The notes under the pieces are model-generated. The model saw only the letters and a program-made list of their open reading frames with translations. It ran no database searches and was not told where the DNA came from. Of a DNA stretch of 64,000 nt, positions 34,697-41,660 are shown piece by piece. Each line of letters starts with the position of its first letter. Positions within the stretch are counted from its first letter, which is position 1. Source of the stretch: an uncultured Oscillospiraceae bacterium (GTDB taxonomy: Bacteria > Bacillota > Clostridia > Oscillospirales > Ruminococcaceae); NCBI GenBank assembly GCA_934466475.1, contig CAKSLI010000005.1, positions 62,001-126,000 on the forward strand. The letters are read 5' to 3'. A program made the translations under genes and the position numbers.

Positions 34697-36175
34697 CTAG
34701 TGCACTGTTACCTCGCACAGCAGTCCGTTCTCACGGTCTGTCATGCGGAACACGGCGCCGTCCCTGAGCTCTACTGCCTGCCCCTTCGGGACAAGCCTGC
34801 CGGTCGGGGAGGTCATTCCCTCGATACCGCTGTTGACGAGCAGCCACATTCCGTTATGCCGACAGATGTAAGCCCGCATATCGGTGCCCGCCTTTTCATC
34901 GTTATGGATATTCGACCAGACGTGCCAGTCGTACAGCGGCATGCCATCATAGGCAATGACCTCGCCGCAGTCCCTGTACACGCCGGCTCTCCCCCTCATG
35001 CCGCTCTTGAAGCTGAGCCTTATCACGCGCCCGGATGAGCGCGCATGGCAGTAGGGGCACACCGGGTTATTCTCATCCCTGAGAATGAACCACTTCTTCT
35101 CGCAGCCGGGATTTTCGCACCGCACCAGCCTGTCCCACGCCCGCAGGAGCTCGCGCTCCCACTCCATGGCGGTCGGACGCTGCGCGGGGTCGTGAAGCCC
35201 GTCAACGAAGGCTCTCAGGAACAGCTGCTCCAGCCCCCTTGACAGCGACTGTATCGTTACGTCAAGGTCGGGCGGGCGGTTGCTCCTGTCGCCGGGATCT
35301 TCTATGAACAGCGCCTCGCTGCCCATGGCGAGGAAGTCGTCCTCCTCCGCGGAGCTTGCGCTGTGTATCTTCGGCCCCTTTAAAGGGTGCCTGAGAAAGA
35401 GGTATTCGTAAATAAGCACCGGCAGCGCGTGCAGGTCGGTAGAAACGCACGGGAGCCTGCGGCGCGGGTCGCCTGGGTCGTATTCCAGCGTTGCCAGCAC
35501 CTCCGGCGCAATATAGCCGGAAGTCCCGCAGACCTCCGGGGGATATTTTCCCGGCACCACCAGCGAGTCGATGTCGATGACCACCGTGCTGCCCGTCTGC
35601 GGGTCTATCAGCACGTTGTTGCAGGACAGGTCGGAATGCGCAAGCCCCGCCTGGTGCATCCGCCGGACGCTCCTGGAAAGGCATATCGCGGCGCCCAGCA
35701 TGGTGCGCAGGTCGCCCTTTTCACCGGGCGCGATGTACTTGCGCATTCTTCCGGTGAACCAGCTGCTTTTCTTGTCCTTTCCCCGGAGATTCAGCCCGTG
35801 CGTCGCCGCGCCCTCCCCGAAAAAGAACTTCTGCGGATATGTCGGACAGACTATGCCGAATTCCGGGCTTTTCACTATCGCGACAGGCCAGCAGAACCGG
35901 CTGCGGAAGTACTCCGCCGTCTTTTCCGTGTTGCCCAGGGCGCCGCCGTCCTGCTCGGAAAGCGTGGGATTATACCTCCCCACGATCGAGCGTATGCGGT
36001 CCTGGATATTCGGATCCCTGCCGTCCGCCGGGTCGTTGAAGAACTGCACCGCGTATTTTCTGTCCGGCGTGAAGAACGTGTGCTTCATGCCGCCCCTCGG
36101 TGCGTTGGCGTCCAGAACGAAATCTATCGTCCCGCCGCTTTCCAGCACCGCAGTCACTATCTGACCGCTGTTCAT
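34697..36175 (-). CDS. TerY-linked protein kinase with zinc ribbon
   Basis: Kinase of the TerY-P triad, 492 residues. The catalytic loop is clear (His180-Ser-Asp182, Asn187 in HSDLSCNN) and the metal Asp is Asp201 in IDID. The activation region and APE-like GYIAPEVL follow. The N-lobe is atypical: YAVQFF replaces the usual V-A-x-K, so the ATP lysine is not where expected. The C-terminus has a CENPGC and CPYC zinc ribbon and a forkhead-like beta region. It is followed after 26 bp by the ATPase gene. Confidence 0.88.
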   Translation of the reverse strand: MNSGQIVTAVLESGGTIDFVLDANAPRGGMKHTFFTPDRKYAVQFFNDPADGRDPNIQDRIRSIVGRYNPTLSEQDGGALGNTEKTAEYFRSRFCWPVAIVKSPEFGIVCPTYPQKFFFGEGAATHGLNLRGKDKKSSWFTGRMRKYIAPGEKGDLRTMLGAAICLSRSVRRMHQAGLAHSDLSCNNVLIDPQTGSTVVIDIDSLVVPGKYPPEVCGTSGYIAPEVLATLEYDPGDPRRRLPCVSTDLHALPVLIYEYLFLRHPLKGPKIHSASSAEEDDFLAMGSEALFIEDPGDRSNRPPDLDVTIQSLSRGLEQLFLRAFVDGLHDPAQRPTAMEWERELLRAWDRLVRCENPGCEKKWFILRDENNPVCPYCHARSSGRVIRLSFKSGMRGRAGVYRDCGEVIAYDGMPLYDWHVWSNIHNDEKAGTDMRAYICRHNGMWLLVNSGIEGMTSPTGRLVPKGQAVELRDGAVFRMTDRENGLLCEVTVH

Positions 36176-36305
36176 GTTCCGCTGCCCTTTCCTGTTATAT
36201 TGCCTGAAGTTATATCGTACCTGTTTTTTCGTATAAAGCCGTATCTGCTCCTGGCTTTTCGTATAATCACGCGGAATATACTCACTGTATCATCGCGCAT
36301 GGATA
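36176..36305 (-). promoter_or_regulatory. gap between PP2C and kinase genes with a direct repeat
   Basis: On the minus strand TTATACGAAAAGCCAGG and TTATACGAAAAAACAGG occur about 38 bp apart. They may be duplicated binding sites or an internal promoter region. Confidence 0.4.
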
Positions 36306-37571
36306 TTACTCTGCGTTCAGCCGGAGCACCACCAGCGTGCGGTCGTCAAAGCTGCCGCGCTCGTTGTAGTTGTCCAGCCAGCTGAGGAGCCGCTCCTGCG
36401 GCTGCCCGCCCAGGGAGACGCCGTAGGCTTCCAGCGAATGGGGCTTCAGCTCCCCGCGCCTGTCCCAGAGCGCGTTCACCGCGTCCGCGGAGCCGTCATC
36501 CAGCAGACGCTTCGCGTACTGGAGCGCCACGGAGCGCTGCTCCGGGCTGACGGAGGGATACCTCACCGGCTCGGGGGGCTGCGGCTCTCCGCATTCGCCC
36601 TCCATGGGGAGTATCCCGTTCAGGAAAAGATCCAGGCACAGCCGCTTCATCATCGGCTGAGCCGGGAAATAGTCGTCCGCAACGCCGTCGCTCATCAGCA
36701 TTAATATGTCTGACTTTCCGCGGCTTATGCGGGTTCTGGCGGCTGTCGCGCCCTCGGAAACGGTTTTTTCCGTCAGGAACTCCGTTTCGCCGGAATACGC
36801 GCCGCTGTCCGCTTCCCCGAGGAGCCGCAGGCAGCTGCCGCTGTCCGCCCTGCTGTCCACCGCGCAGATACAGCCGTCGCCTATCTGCACGGACATGACG
36901 AAGGTCTGCCTTTCGCCGTCCACATCAAGCGGCACCGCAACCGCCGCAAGGAATGTCGAGCCGAGGTCGCCCACTGTCGGAGTCCTGCCCAGCGCCTTTG
37001 AGTACACCGGGTCGTTTTCCAGCGCGGAGTGCTTCTTCACCACCGCGTCATACGCCGCCTGCGCGGACTCCCTCATCAGCGGGGCCATTACGCCGCACGC
37101 CGCCAGGAATTCCTGCCCGCCGACCTCCGAGGAAAGCTGCCGCTTTATCTCAGGATTTTCCTCCATGAGCGCCGCCAGCTTCTCTTTAAGGCAGTCCACC
37201 GCAGCCGAGCAGGCGACCCGCGCGCCTATGCGCGAAAGCGGTCTGGAGCCCGCTCCGTCCGCCACGACCGCGATAACGCAGCCGCCCGCCGCGCCGGTCT
37301 CGAACCAGTCGTCGCAGTTGCTGCCCTCGTGCTTGTGCTTCTTGCCGCGGACGCGCGCGCCGATGACCTCGCAGCCGCATTCCCGCGCGTATTTGCTGTG
37401 ATATTCCGTGTGGAGCTCCGTGCCGTCCTCGATGACGGTGCGGTAGCGCCATATCCCGGCGGTGTGCTGCATAACGTCCTGGTCGGACAGCTTTCTTTCG
37501 GGAGCCTCCAGCGGCACGGACTGCGCCGCCTCCGGGGAGAACATCGCGGTATCCTTTATCTCATTGTCCAT
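36306..37571 (-). CDS. PP2C-family protein phosphatase of the TerY-P triad
   Basis: Metal-dependent Ser/Thr phosphatase, 421 residues. The PP2C metal motifs are present: GSNCDDWF, VVADGAGSRP, SVQIGDGCICAV, LLMSDGVADDY and DDRTLVVLRL. The first ~70 residues and a proline-rich insertion near the end are extra. It lies between the VWA and kinase genes (11 and 130 bp gaps) and probably reverses the kinase's action. Confidence 0.9.
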   Translation of the reverse strand: MDNEIKDTAMFSPEAAQSVPLEAPERKLSDQDVMQHTAGIWRYRTVIEDGTELHTEYHSKYARECGCEVIGARVRGKKHKHEGSNCDDWFETGAAGGCVIAVVADGAGSRPLSRIGARVACSAAVDCLKEKLAALMEENPEIKRQLSSEVGGQEFLAACGVMAPLMRESAQAAYDAVVKKHSALENDPVYSKALGRTPTVGDLGSTFLAAVAVPLDVDGERQTFVMSVQIGDGCICAVDSRADSGSCLRLLGEADSGAYSGETEFLTEKTVSEGATAARTRISRGKSDILMLMSDGVADDYFPAQPMMKRLCLDLFLNGILPMEGECGEPQPPEPVRYPSVSPEQRSVALQYAKRLLDDGSADAVNALWDRRGELKPHSLEAYGVSLGGQPQERLLSWLDNYNERGSFDDRTLVVLRLNAE

Positions 37572-37582
37572 GGCTCACCCCG

Positions 37583-38224
37583 TCAGGGCACGATGACGAA
37601 TCCCTGGGGAGGAGGCGGGAGCTGCACAGCCTCTCCGGGCTTTGCGTCAATGCTCTTGGAGGACGCCTTGACCGAGCTCGATACCCATGCGAAGAACGCC
37701 GCAAGGTCGCCCGCCGTGAGGTTGTTCATCATCAGGACGTTGTTGGTTATCCTGCGGAGCGTGTTCGTATTCGCGTTGGCTCCTGCCGCGCAGGCGATGA
37801 TATTGCCGTAGGACACCTGCTTCAGCGCGTCAAGTCCATCGTCGAGGTTGTCCGTGGGGGCTCCGTCCGTAAGGAGGAACACCAGCGGCTTCCAGTCGCC
37901 CTTCTGCGTGGCGGTGGAGGTGCGCACCTCGTTCTTTATGCAGTCCGCAAGGACGCACAGCGCCCCGCCAAGCGCGGTCGCTCCGCCGGCGGTTATCTCG
38001 GGCTCCTTGAAGAGCATGAGCTCTGTGAGCGGGGATATCTGACGCGCGGTGCTGTTGAATGTAATTACTGATAGACAGGCGGTCTCGAGAGCCTGGGGGT
38101 CGCCCTTGAGCTCGGTGAGCAGAGCCTTGATGCCCTGGCGGACTGCCTCGATAGGCTCGCCGGACATGGAGCCGGAGCAGTCCAGCAGGAGATAGACCGG
38201 CAGCCTTCTGATATAATCTGACAT
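37583..38224 (-). CDS. TerY-like von Willebrand factor A domain protein
   Basis: VWA protein of 213 residues with an intact MIDAS site: Asp15-x-Ser17-x-Ser19 in LLLDCSGSMSG, the Thr in AGGATALGGAL and the Asp in LLTDGAPTDN. In Ter systems this protein forms a triad with a PP2C phosphatase and a kinase, exactly the next two genes here. ATG 38224 with GGAGGG is chosen over an in-frame upstream codon. Confidence 0.93.
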   Translation of the reverse strand: MSDYIRRLPVYLLLDCSGSMSGEPIEAVRQGIKALLTELKGDPQALETACLSVITFNSTARQISPLTELMLFKEPEITAGGATALGGALCVLADCIKNEVRTSTATQKGDWKPLVFLLTDGAPTDNLDDGLDALKQVSYGNIIACAAGANANTNTLRRITNNVLMMNNLTAGDLAAFFAWVSSSVKASSKSIDAKPGEAVQLPPPPQGFVIVP

Positions 38225-38290
38225 AATATTACCCTCCGTAGAGTTGCCGCAGAACGGCGGCATATAGGTCGAGGTTCGGGGATATGAGCG

Positions 38291-38351
38291 CTGGCAAGCA
38301 AATCTTTGCCAGCCTAATGTTAATTATACCCGAAAAACAGTGCGTTGTCAA
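38291..38351 (-). promoter_or_regulatory. promoter and leader hairpin of the terY operon
   Basis: Minus-strand TTGACA (38351-38346), 17 bp, TATAAT (38328-38323). The leader carries CTGGCAA/TTGCCAG (38291-38312). It probably drives terY, PP2C, kinase and ATPase. Confidence 0.8.
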
Positions 38352-38404
38352 TATGGATTATGGTAATATCTATGAAATGCGGGTCTTTTGGGTGCCGCGC
38401 GACC

Positions 38405-38921
38405 CGTGTCACGTATCTCCCATAAAATCCGAGCAACGGCGTCTGCGCGCTGTCCGCATACTGTATCTCTTTTCAAAATTGAGCCACGGCGTTTACTCGC
38501 GGTCGAGGGGGTGCGCCCTTGTCGCTGGGACGCGCACTTCGCGCTTAGTCTGCGCAGAGGCGAAATTCCCCTCACATAGTCTTATTTCAGCGCGTTTTTA
38601 TTTACGGAGCGCGTCGTAATTCCGCTTCAAAAGCGCTAAAAGGGGCGTGGGGGAAAACAAGGGCAACACCGCACAAAGATTGTGCGTGTATTGCGCAGTC
38701 AGATTTTTCGTCAGATTGTACAATGAGGACGAAGCAAGGCTGTCGCCTTGCTAGGACGAATTGTGCAAGATGACGGAAAATATGCAAGCAAGACACGTGC
38801 AAAATCCAATAAATGGTCTTTGTGCGGTGTTGCCCAAGAGTTTTCCCCCACTAAGCAACATAGAGTCTTGATCTCACCTATCCTCCCGAACAGTCCGGCG
38901 GACTGTTCAGTACGGAACGTT
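38405..38921 (+). repeat. Family R dispersed repeat, copy R6 (double head, interrupted)
   Basis: Full copy split by element B1 at the purine-rich box: GGGGGAAAACAAG before and CAAGAGTTTTCCCCCAC after. The head is duplicated around CTGCGCGCT as in R5. The end near ybaK has a perfect hairpin GAACAGTCC/GGACTGTTC. Together with B1 it accounts for almost all of the gap 38352-38951. Confidence 0.88.
38662..38834. mobile_element. Family B miniature inverted-repeat element inserted in R6
   Basis: A 173-bp element with perfect 18-bp terminal inverted repeats beginning GGCAACACCGCACAAAGA. It is flanked by a 4-bp duplication CAAG (38658-38661 and 38835-38838). Interior arms TTTTCGTCAGATTGTACAA-like/TTGTGCAAGATGACGGAAAA and AGCAAGGC/GCCTTGCT make it fold as one long hairpin. 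There is no coding capacity. Confidence 0.92.
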
Positions 38922-38951
38922 CCAACAGATCTCCTATAAAAACGCGTGCAG

Positions 38952-39437
38952 TTATTCCGCGATGATATCCTCAAACACGGCATTGCAGGACTTCGCAAGG
39001 TCAGCCGGGGCGAGCTCCAACTGGGTGCCGAGCTTTCCGCCGCTGATGATGACGTGCTCGAAATCCTGCGCGGTTTTGTGTATGACCGTCCTGTACTGCT
39101 TCTTCATGCCGATCGGGGTGCAGCCGCCGCGGATATAGCCGGTGACCGCGTTGATGTCCTTTACGTGCACCATTTCCAGGGACTTCTCCCCGACTGCGCG
39201 GGCGCACTTCTTCATGTCGAGCTCCTTGTCCACAGGGAGCGCGAAAACGTAGTAGTTCCCGCTTTTTCCCACCGTGACGAGGGTCTTGAAGCAGCTGTCG
39301 CAGCTCTCGCCGAGGAGATTCGCGATGTGCACGCCGTCTATGAATTCATCGCACTCGTACAGATGAACCTTGTAGGGGAGCTTCATCTTGTCCAGAATGC
39401 GCATTGCATTGGTCTTAACTTCTTTTTCCTTTGCCAT
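38952..39437 (-). CDS. ybaK: Cys-tRNA(Pro)/Cys-tRNA(Cys) deacylase, YbaK/EbsC family
   Basis: Trans-editing hydrolase of 161 residues that clears mischarged Cys-tRNA(Pro). It starts KEKEVKTNAMRILDKMKLPYK and contains the family's FKTLVTVG, VGEKSLEMV, GYIRGGCTPIGMKK and ISGGKLGTQLEL blocks. ATG 39437 is preceded by AGGAG. An open frame continues upstream only because element A2 happens to be open in this frame. A2 lies 14 bp before the start and separates the gene from sequence further upstream. Confidence 0.94.
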   Translation of the reverse strand: MAKEKEVKTNAMRILDKMKLPYKVHLYECDEFIDGVHIANLLGESCDSCFKTLVTVGKSGNYYVFALPVDKELDMKKCARAVGEKSLEMVHVKDINAVTGYIRGGCTPIGMKKQYRTVIHKTAQDFEHVIISGGKLGTQLELAPADLAKSCNAVFEDIIAE

Positions 39438-39451
39438 AATTACTCCTGAAT

Positions 39452-39609
39452 GGTCACCTCTAAAAACCTTGTTTGAGTGAAAATGTGTATAGCACACCGA
39501 CTGCTTCTTCAAACCTCCTCGTAAGGCATACAGCCTTACTTCGTCGGCTTTCATCGCATTCGGCGCACTCTACCCATTTTCCCTTTCAAACCGGTTTTTA
39601 GAGGTTCCC
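39452..39609 (+). mobile_element. Family A miniature inverted-repeat element, copy A2
   Basis: A 158-bp element nearly identical to A1, starting GGTCACCTCTAAAAACC and ending GGTTTTTAGAGGTTCCC, with target duplication GAAT (39448-39451 and 39610-39613). Confidence 0.92.
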
Positions 39610-39635
39610 GAATAATATCGTAGAAAATGTCGTAG

Positions 39636-39663
39636 AAAAATTCCGCCCGGCTGTTAACCGGGC
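39636..39663 (-). terminator. terminator after the 44-residue membrane peptide gene
   Basis: Minus-strand stem GCCCGG/CCGGGC, then GGAATTTTT, ten bases after the stop. Confidence 0.75.
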
Positions 39664-39672
39664 AGAAGATTT

Positions 39673-39807
39673 TCAGATCTCATCGTCCTCGTCACAGTCA
39701 AGGCACTCTGCGATAGCCTTGTTTCTTGTGAGGAACCACGCAACTCCTGCCGCGGCAGCCGCTGCCAGTCCGATGATGCCTGCGATGATAACAAGCTTCT
39801 TAGTCAT
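39673..39807 (-). CDS. small single-pass membrane peptide, 44 residues
   Basis: It starts MTKKLVIIAGIIG, a hydrophobic alanine-rich helix (about 5-26), and ends with an acidic cytoplasmic-type tail containing ECLDCDEDDEI. Two Cys in C-x-x-C spacing precede the acidic end. AGGAGG lies eight bases before ATG 39807. It is 18 bp downstream of the terD gene and before a terminator, so it is probably part of that transcript. Not recognised; a metal-sensing tail is speculation. Confidence 0.7.
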   Translation of the reverse strand: MTKKLVIIAGIIGLAAAAAAGVAWFLTRNKAIAECLDCDEDDEI

Positions 39808-39825
39808 AATGAATACCTCCTGAAA

Positions 39826-40419
39826 TTACTTCTGATATCTTGCAGCAAGCTCCGAAATGCTGTTGTCATTCGTGGGCTCGCCGATAGCGCTGAATTTCCA
39901 CTCGCCGTTGTAGAGATAGATCTCGCCGAAAATCATGGCGGTCTTTCCGTCATAGTTCTCCGAGAGGTCGTACTTGCACAGCTCAACGCCCTTGTCTGCG
40001 TCAACAAGGCGTATGAACGCGTTCTTTATCATGCCGAAATGCTGCTTGCGCTGGAGCGCCTGATAAATGTTCACAACGAACACTATCTTCGAGTAGTCCT
40101 TGCCGAGCTTCGGCAGCTCGACCAGTATCTGCTCGTCGTCGCCGTCCCCCGCGCCGGTCAGGTTGTCGCCCATGTGATGCACCGCGCCGCTCCTGTGGGT
40201 CAGGTTGCCGAAATACACCACGTCCACCGGGCCGTTAAGCTTGCCCGTCTCCGCGCTGATGAGGAACGCGGAAGCGTCACAGTCTATATCCTCGTGCTTT
40301 GAAAAAAGCGAGAATTTCCTCGGAGCCTCGTCCCAGCCAAGCCCTACAAGTATCGTCTTTAAGCCGGTGTTGCCCTTGGTCAGGTCTACCTTCTGCCCCT
40401 TCTGTAAGTTTACTGACAT
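39826..40419 (-). CDS. TerD-family stress protein, second canonical copy
   Basis: TerD protein of 197 residues. It starts SVNLQKGQKVDLTKGN and carries DIDCDASAFLIS and GDNLTGAGDGDDEQI, the acidic loops for calcium, and EIYLYNGEWKFSAIG near the end. It has its own promoter, separate from the main island. The RBS AAAGGAGG is intact but sits directly next to element A4, which now occupies the leader. Confidence 0.94.
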   Translation of the reverse strand: MSVNLQKGQKVDLTKGNTGLKTILVGLGWDEAPRKFSLFSKHEDIDCDASAFLISAETGKLNGPVDVVYFGNLTHRSGAVHHMGDNLTGAGDGDDEQILVELPKLGKDYSKIVFVVNIYQALQRKQHFGMIKNAFIRLVDADKGVELCKYDLSENYDGKTAMIFGEIYLYNGEWKFSAIGEPTNDNSISELAARYQK

Positions 40420-40435
40420 GATTTGCCTCCTTTAT

Positions 40436-40597
40436 GGTAACCTCTAAAAACCGGGACACGAGCAGATTTCGTACATGACTTATATCAGATGCTAGGCGTC
40501 AAACCGCAGTAATACTGTATGTATTTCAAGGTTTGACAACGAAGCAGATGATATAAGTCATAGAAATCTGCCGTGAAGGAGGTTTTTAGAGGTTACC
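40436..40597. mobile_element. Family A miniature inverted-repeat element, copy A4 (different interior)
   Basis: A 162-bp element with perfect 17-bp terminal repeats GGTAACCTCTAAAAACC and duplication TTAT (40432-40435 and 40598-40601). The interior is unlike A1-A3 and is a long inverted repeat (GACTTATATCA/TGATATAAGTC and GTCAAACC/GGTTTGAC). It lies between the terD promoter and the RBS. Confidence 0.93.
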
Positions 40598-40628
40598 TTA
40601 TATTATCATCAAAATTTGCCCTACGCAT

Positions 40629-40657
40629 ATTGTACCACAAAATTCCTGAAAAATCAA
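40629..40657 (-). promoter_or_regulatory. terD promoter
   Basis: Minus-strand TTGATT (40657-40652), 17 bp, TACAAT (40634-40629). It shares 16 identical bases, TTTTGTGGTACAATAT, with the divergent promoter at 40761. Confidence 0.75.
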
Positions 40658-40760
40658 GAGAATTTTATCGCCTCGCCAACAAGTGACACAAATGTAAGCC
40701 ATATCGTGAATATATCCCCCGCTCCGGCGGCTGAAGAGCGCCTTTTTCGGCAAAATCTGC

Positions 40761-40789
40761 TTTACACCAGCACGGTTTTGTGGTACAAT
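40761..40789 (+). promoter_or_regulatory. promoter of the solute-binding protein/kinase operon
   Basis: TTTACA (40761-40766), 17 bp, TACAAT (40784-40789), diverging from the terD promoter. Confidence 0.75.
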
Positions 40790-40847
40790 ATATAATGAAG
40801 ACGGCGCGGAATGCCGCCTGATACATATTTTTTAACAAGGAAAAACG

Positions 40848-41660
40848 ATGAAAAAAAGTCATATTTTCAGCCTTATCCTGACATTATCCTGCGTACTGAT
40901 GCTCGGCGGCTGCGGCGGGGCTCATCCTGAGATTGTCCCTGAGCAGGACGACCTGCCGGCGATAACCGTGGGCTGCGACGACTACACGCCGTTCAGCTAT
41001 GTCGATTCCAACGGAGAGCTCACCGGAATAGACGTGGAGCTCGCCGAAGAGGCGTTCGGCAGGCTCGGCTACAAGCCGGAATTCACCATAATCAACTGGG
41101 ATGAAAAAAAGACGCTCCTTGAAAACGGCGACATCGACTGTGTATGGAGCAGCTTCACCATGAACGACAGGGAGGACGAATACCGCTGGGCGGGTCCCTA
41201 TATGTACAGCGCCCAGGTCGTCGCCGTCAACGATGACAGCGACATATATTCCCTCAGCGACCTTGAGGACAGGCTCATAGCCGTGCAGTCCACGACAAAG
41301 CCGGAGGATATCCTGCGCAGCCGCCCGGACGGCGTCCCGTCATTCCACAGGATAATTTCCGTGCAGAAGCGCGACCTTATCTTCACCATGCTCGCAAAGG
41401 GCTACGTTGACGCGGCTTCCGCCCACGTCACCGCCGTAGAGCAGTTCATGAAGGAGTTCAGCGTGAAGTTCCGCATACTTGACGAGCCGCTCCAGTCCGT
41501 GGGACTGGGCGCCGCATTCAGCATTGACGACGACCGCGGCATTGACGTAAGGCTCGGCGAGGTCATGGAGGAAATGCGCACGGACGGCACCTCTGCCGAG
41601 ATAATCGGAAAATACCTGTCGGACCCTGAGAAGTATCTGGAGGCGGCAAATGGAGGATAA
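40848..41660 (+). CDS. family 3 solute-binding lipoprotein linked to a sensor kinase
   Basis: Extracellular solute-binding protein of the amino-acid type, 270 residues. The signal peptide ends in lipobox LGGC (Cys near 23). Binding-protein motifs include VGCDDYTPFSYVDSNGELTGIDVELAEEA split over two strands, DCVWSSFTMNDRE and the late YGVDAAS-like segment. No permease or ATPase gene follows. Instead the stop overlaps the sensor kinase start by 11 bases, so it more likely presents a ligand to the kinase than feeds transport. Confidence 0.85.
   Translation: MKKSHIFSLILTLSCVLMLGGCGGAHPEIVPEQDDLPAITVGCDDYTPFSYVDSNGELTGIDVELAEEAFGRLGYKPEFTIINWDEKKTLLENGDIDCVWSSFTMNDREDEYRWAGPYMYSAQVVAVNDDSDIYSLSDLEDRLIAVQSTTKPEDILRSRPDGVPSFHRIISVQKRDLIFTMLAKGYVDAASAHVTAVEQFMKEFSVKFRILDEPLQSVGLGAAFSIDDDRGIDVRLGEVMEEMRTDGTSAEIIGKYLSDPEKYLEAANGG

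Noticed and set aside
39438..39554. Upstream extension of ybaK starting MKADEVRLYALRGG
   Set aside because: This peptide is encoded by element A2 and recurs antisense in A1. There is no RBS at its ATG, and the true start has AGGAG.
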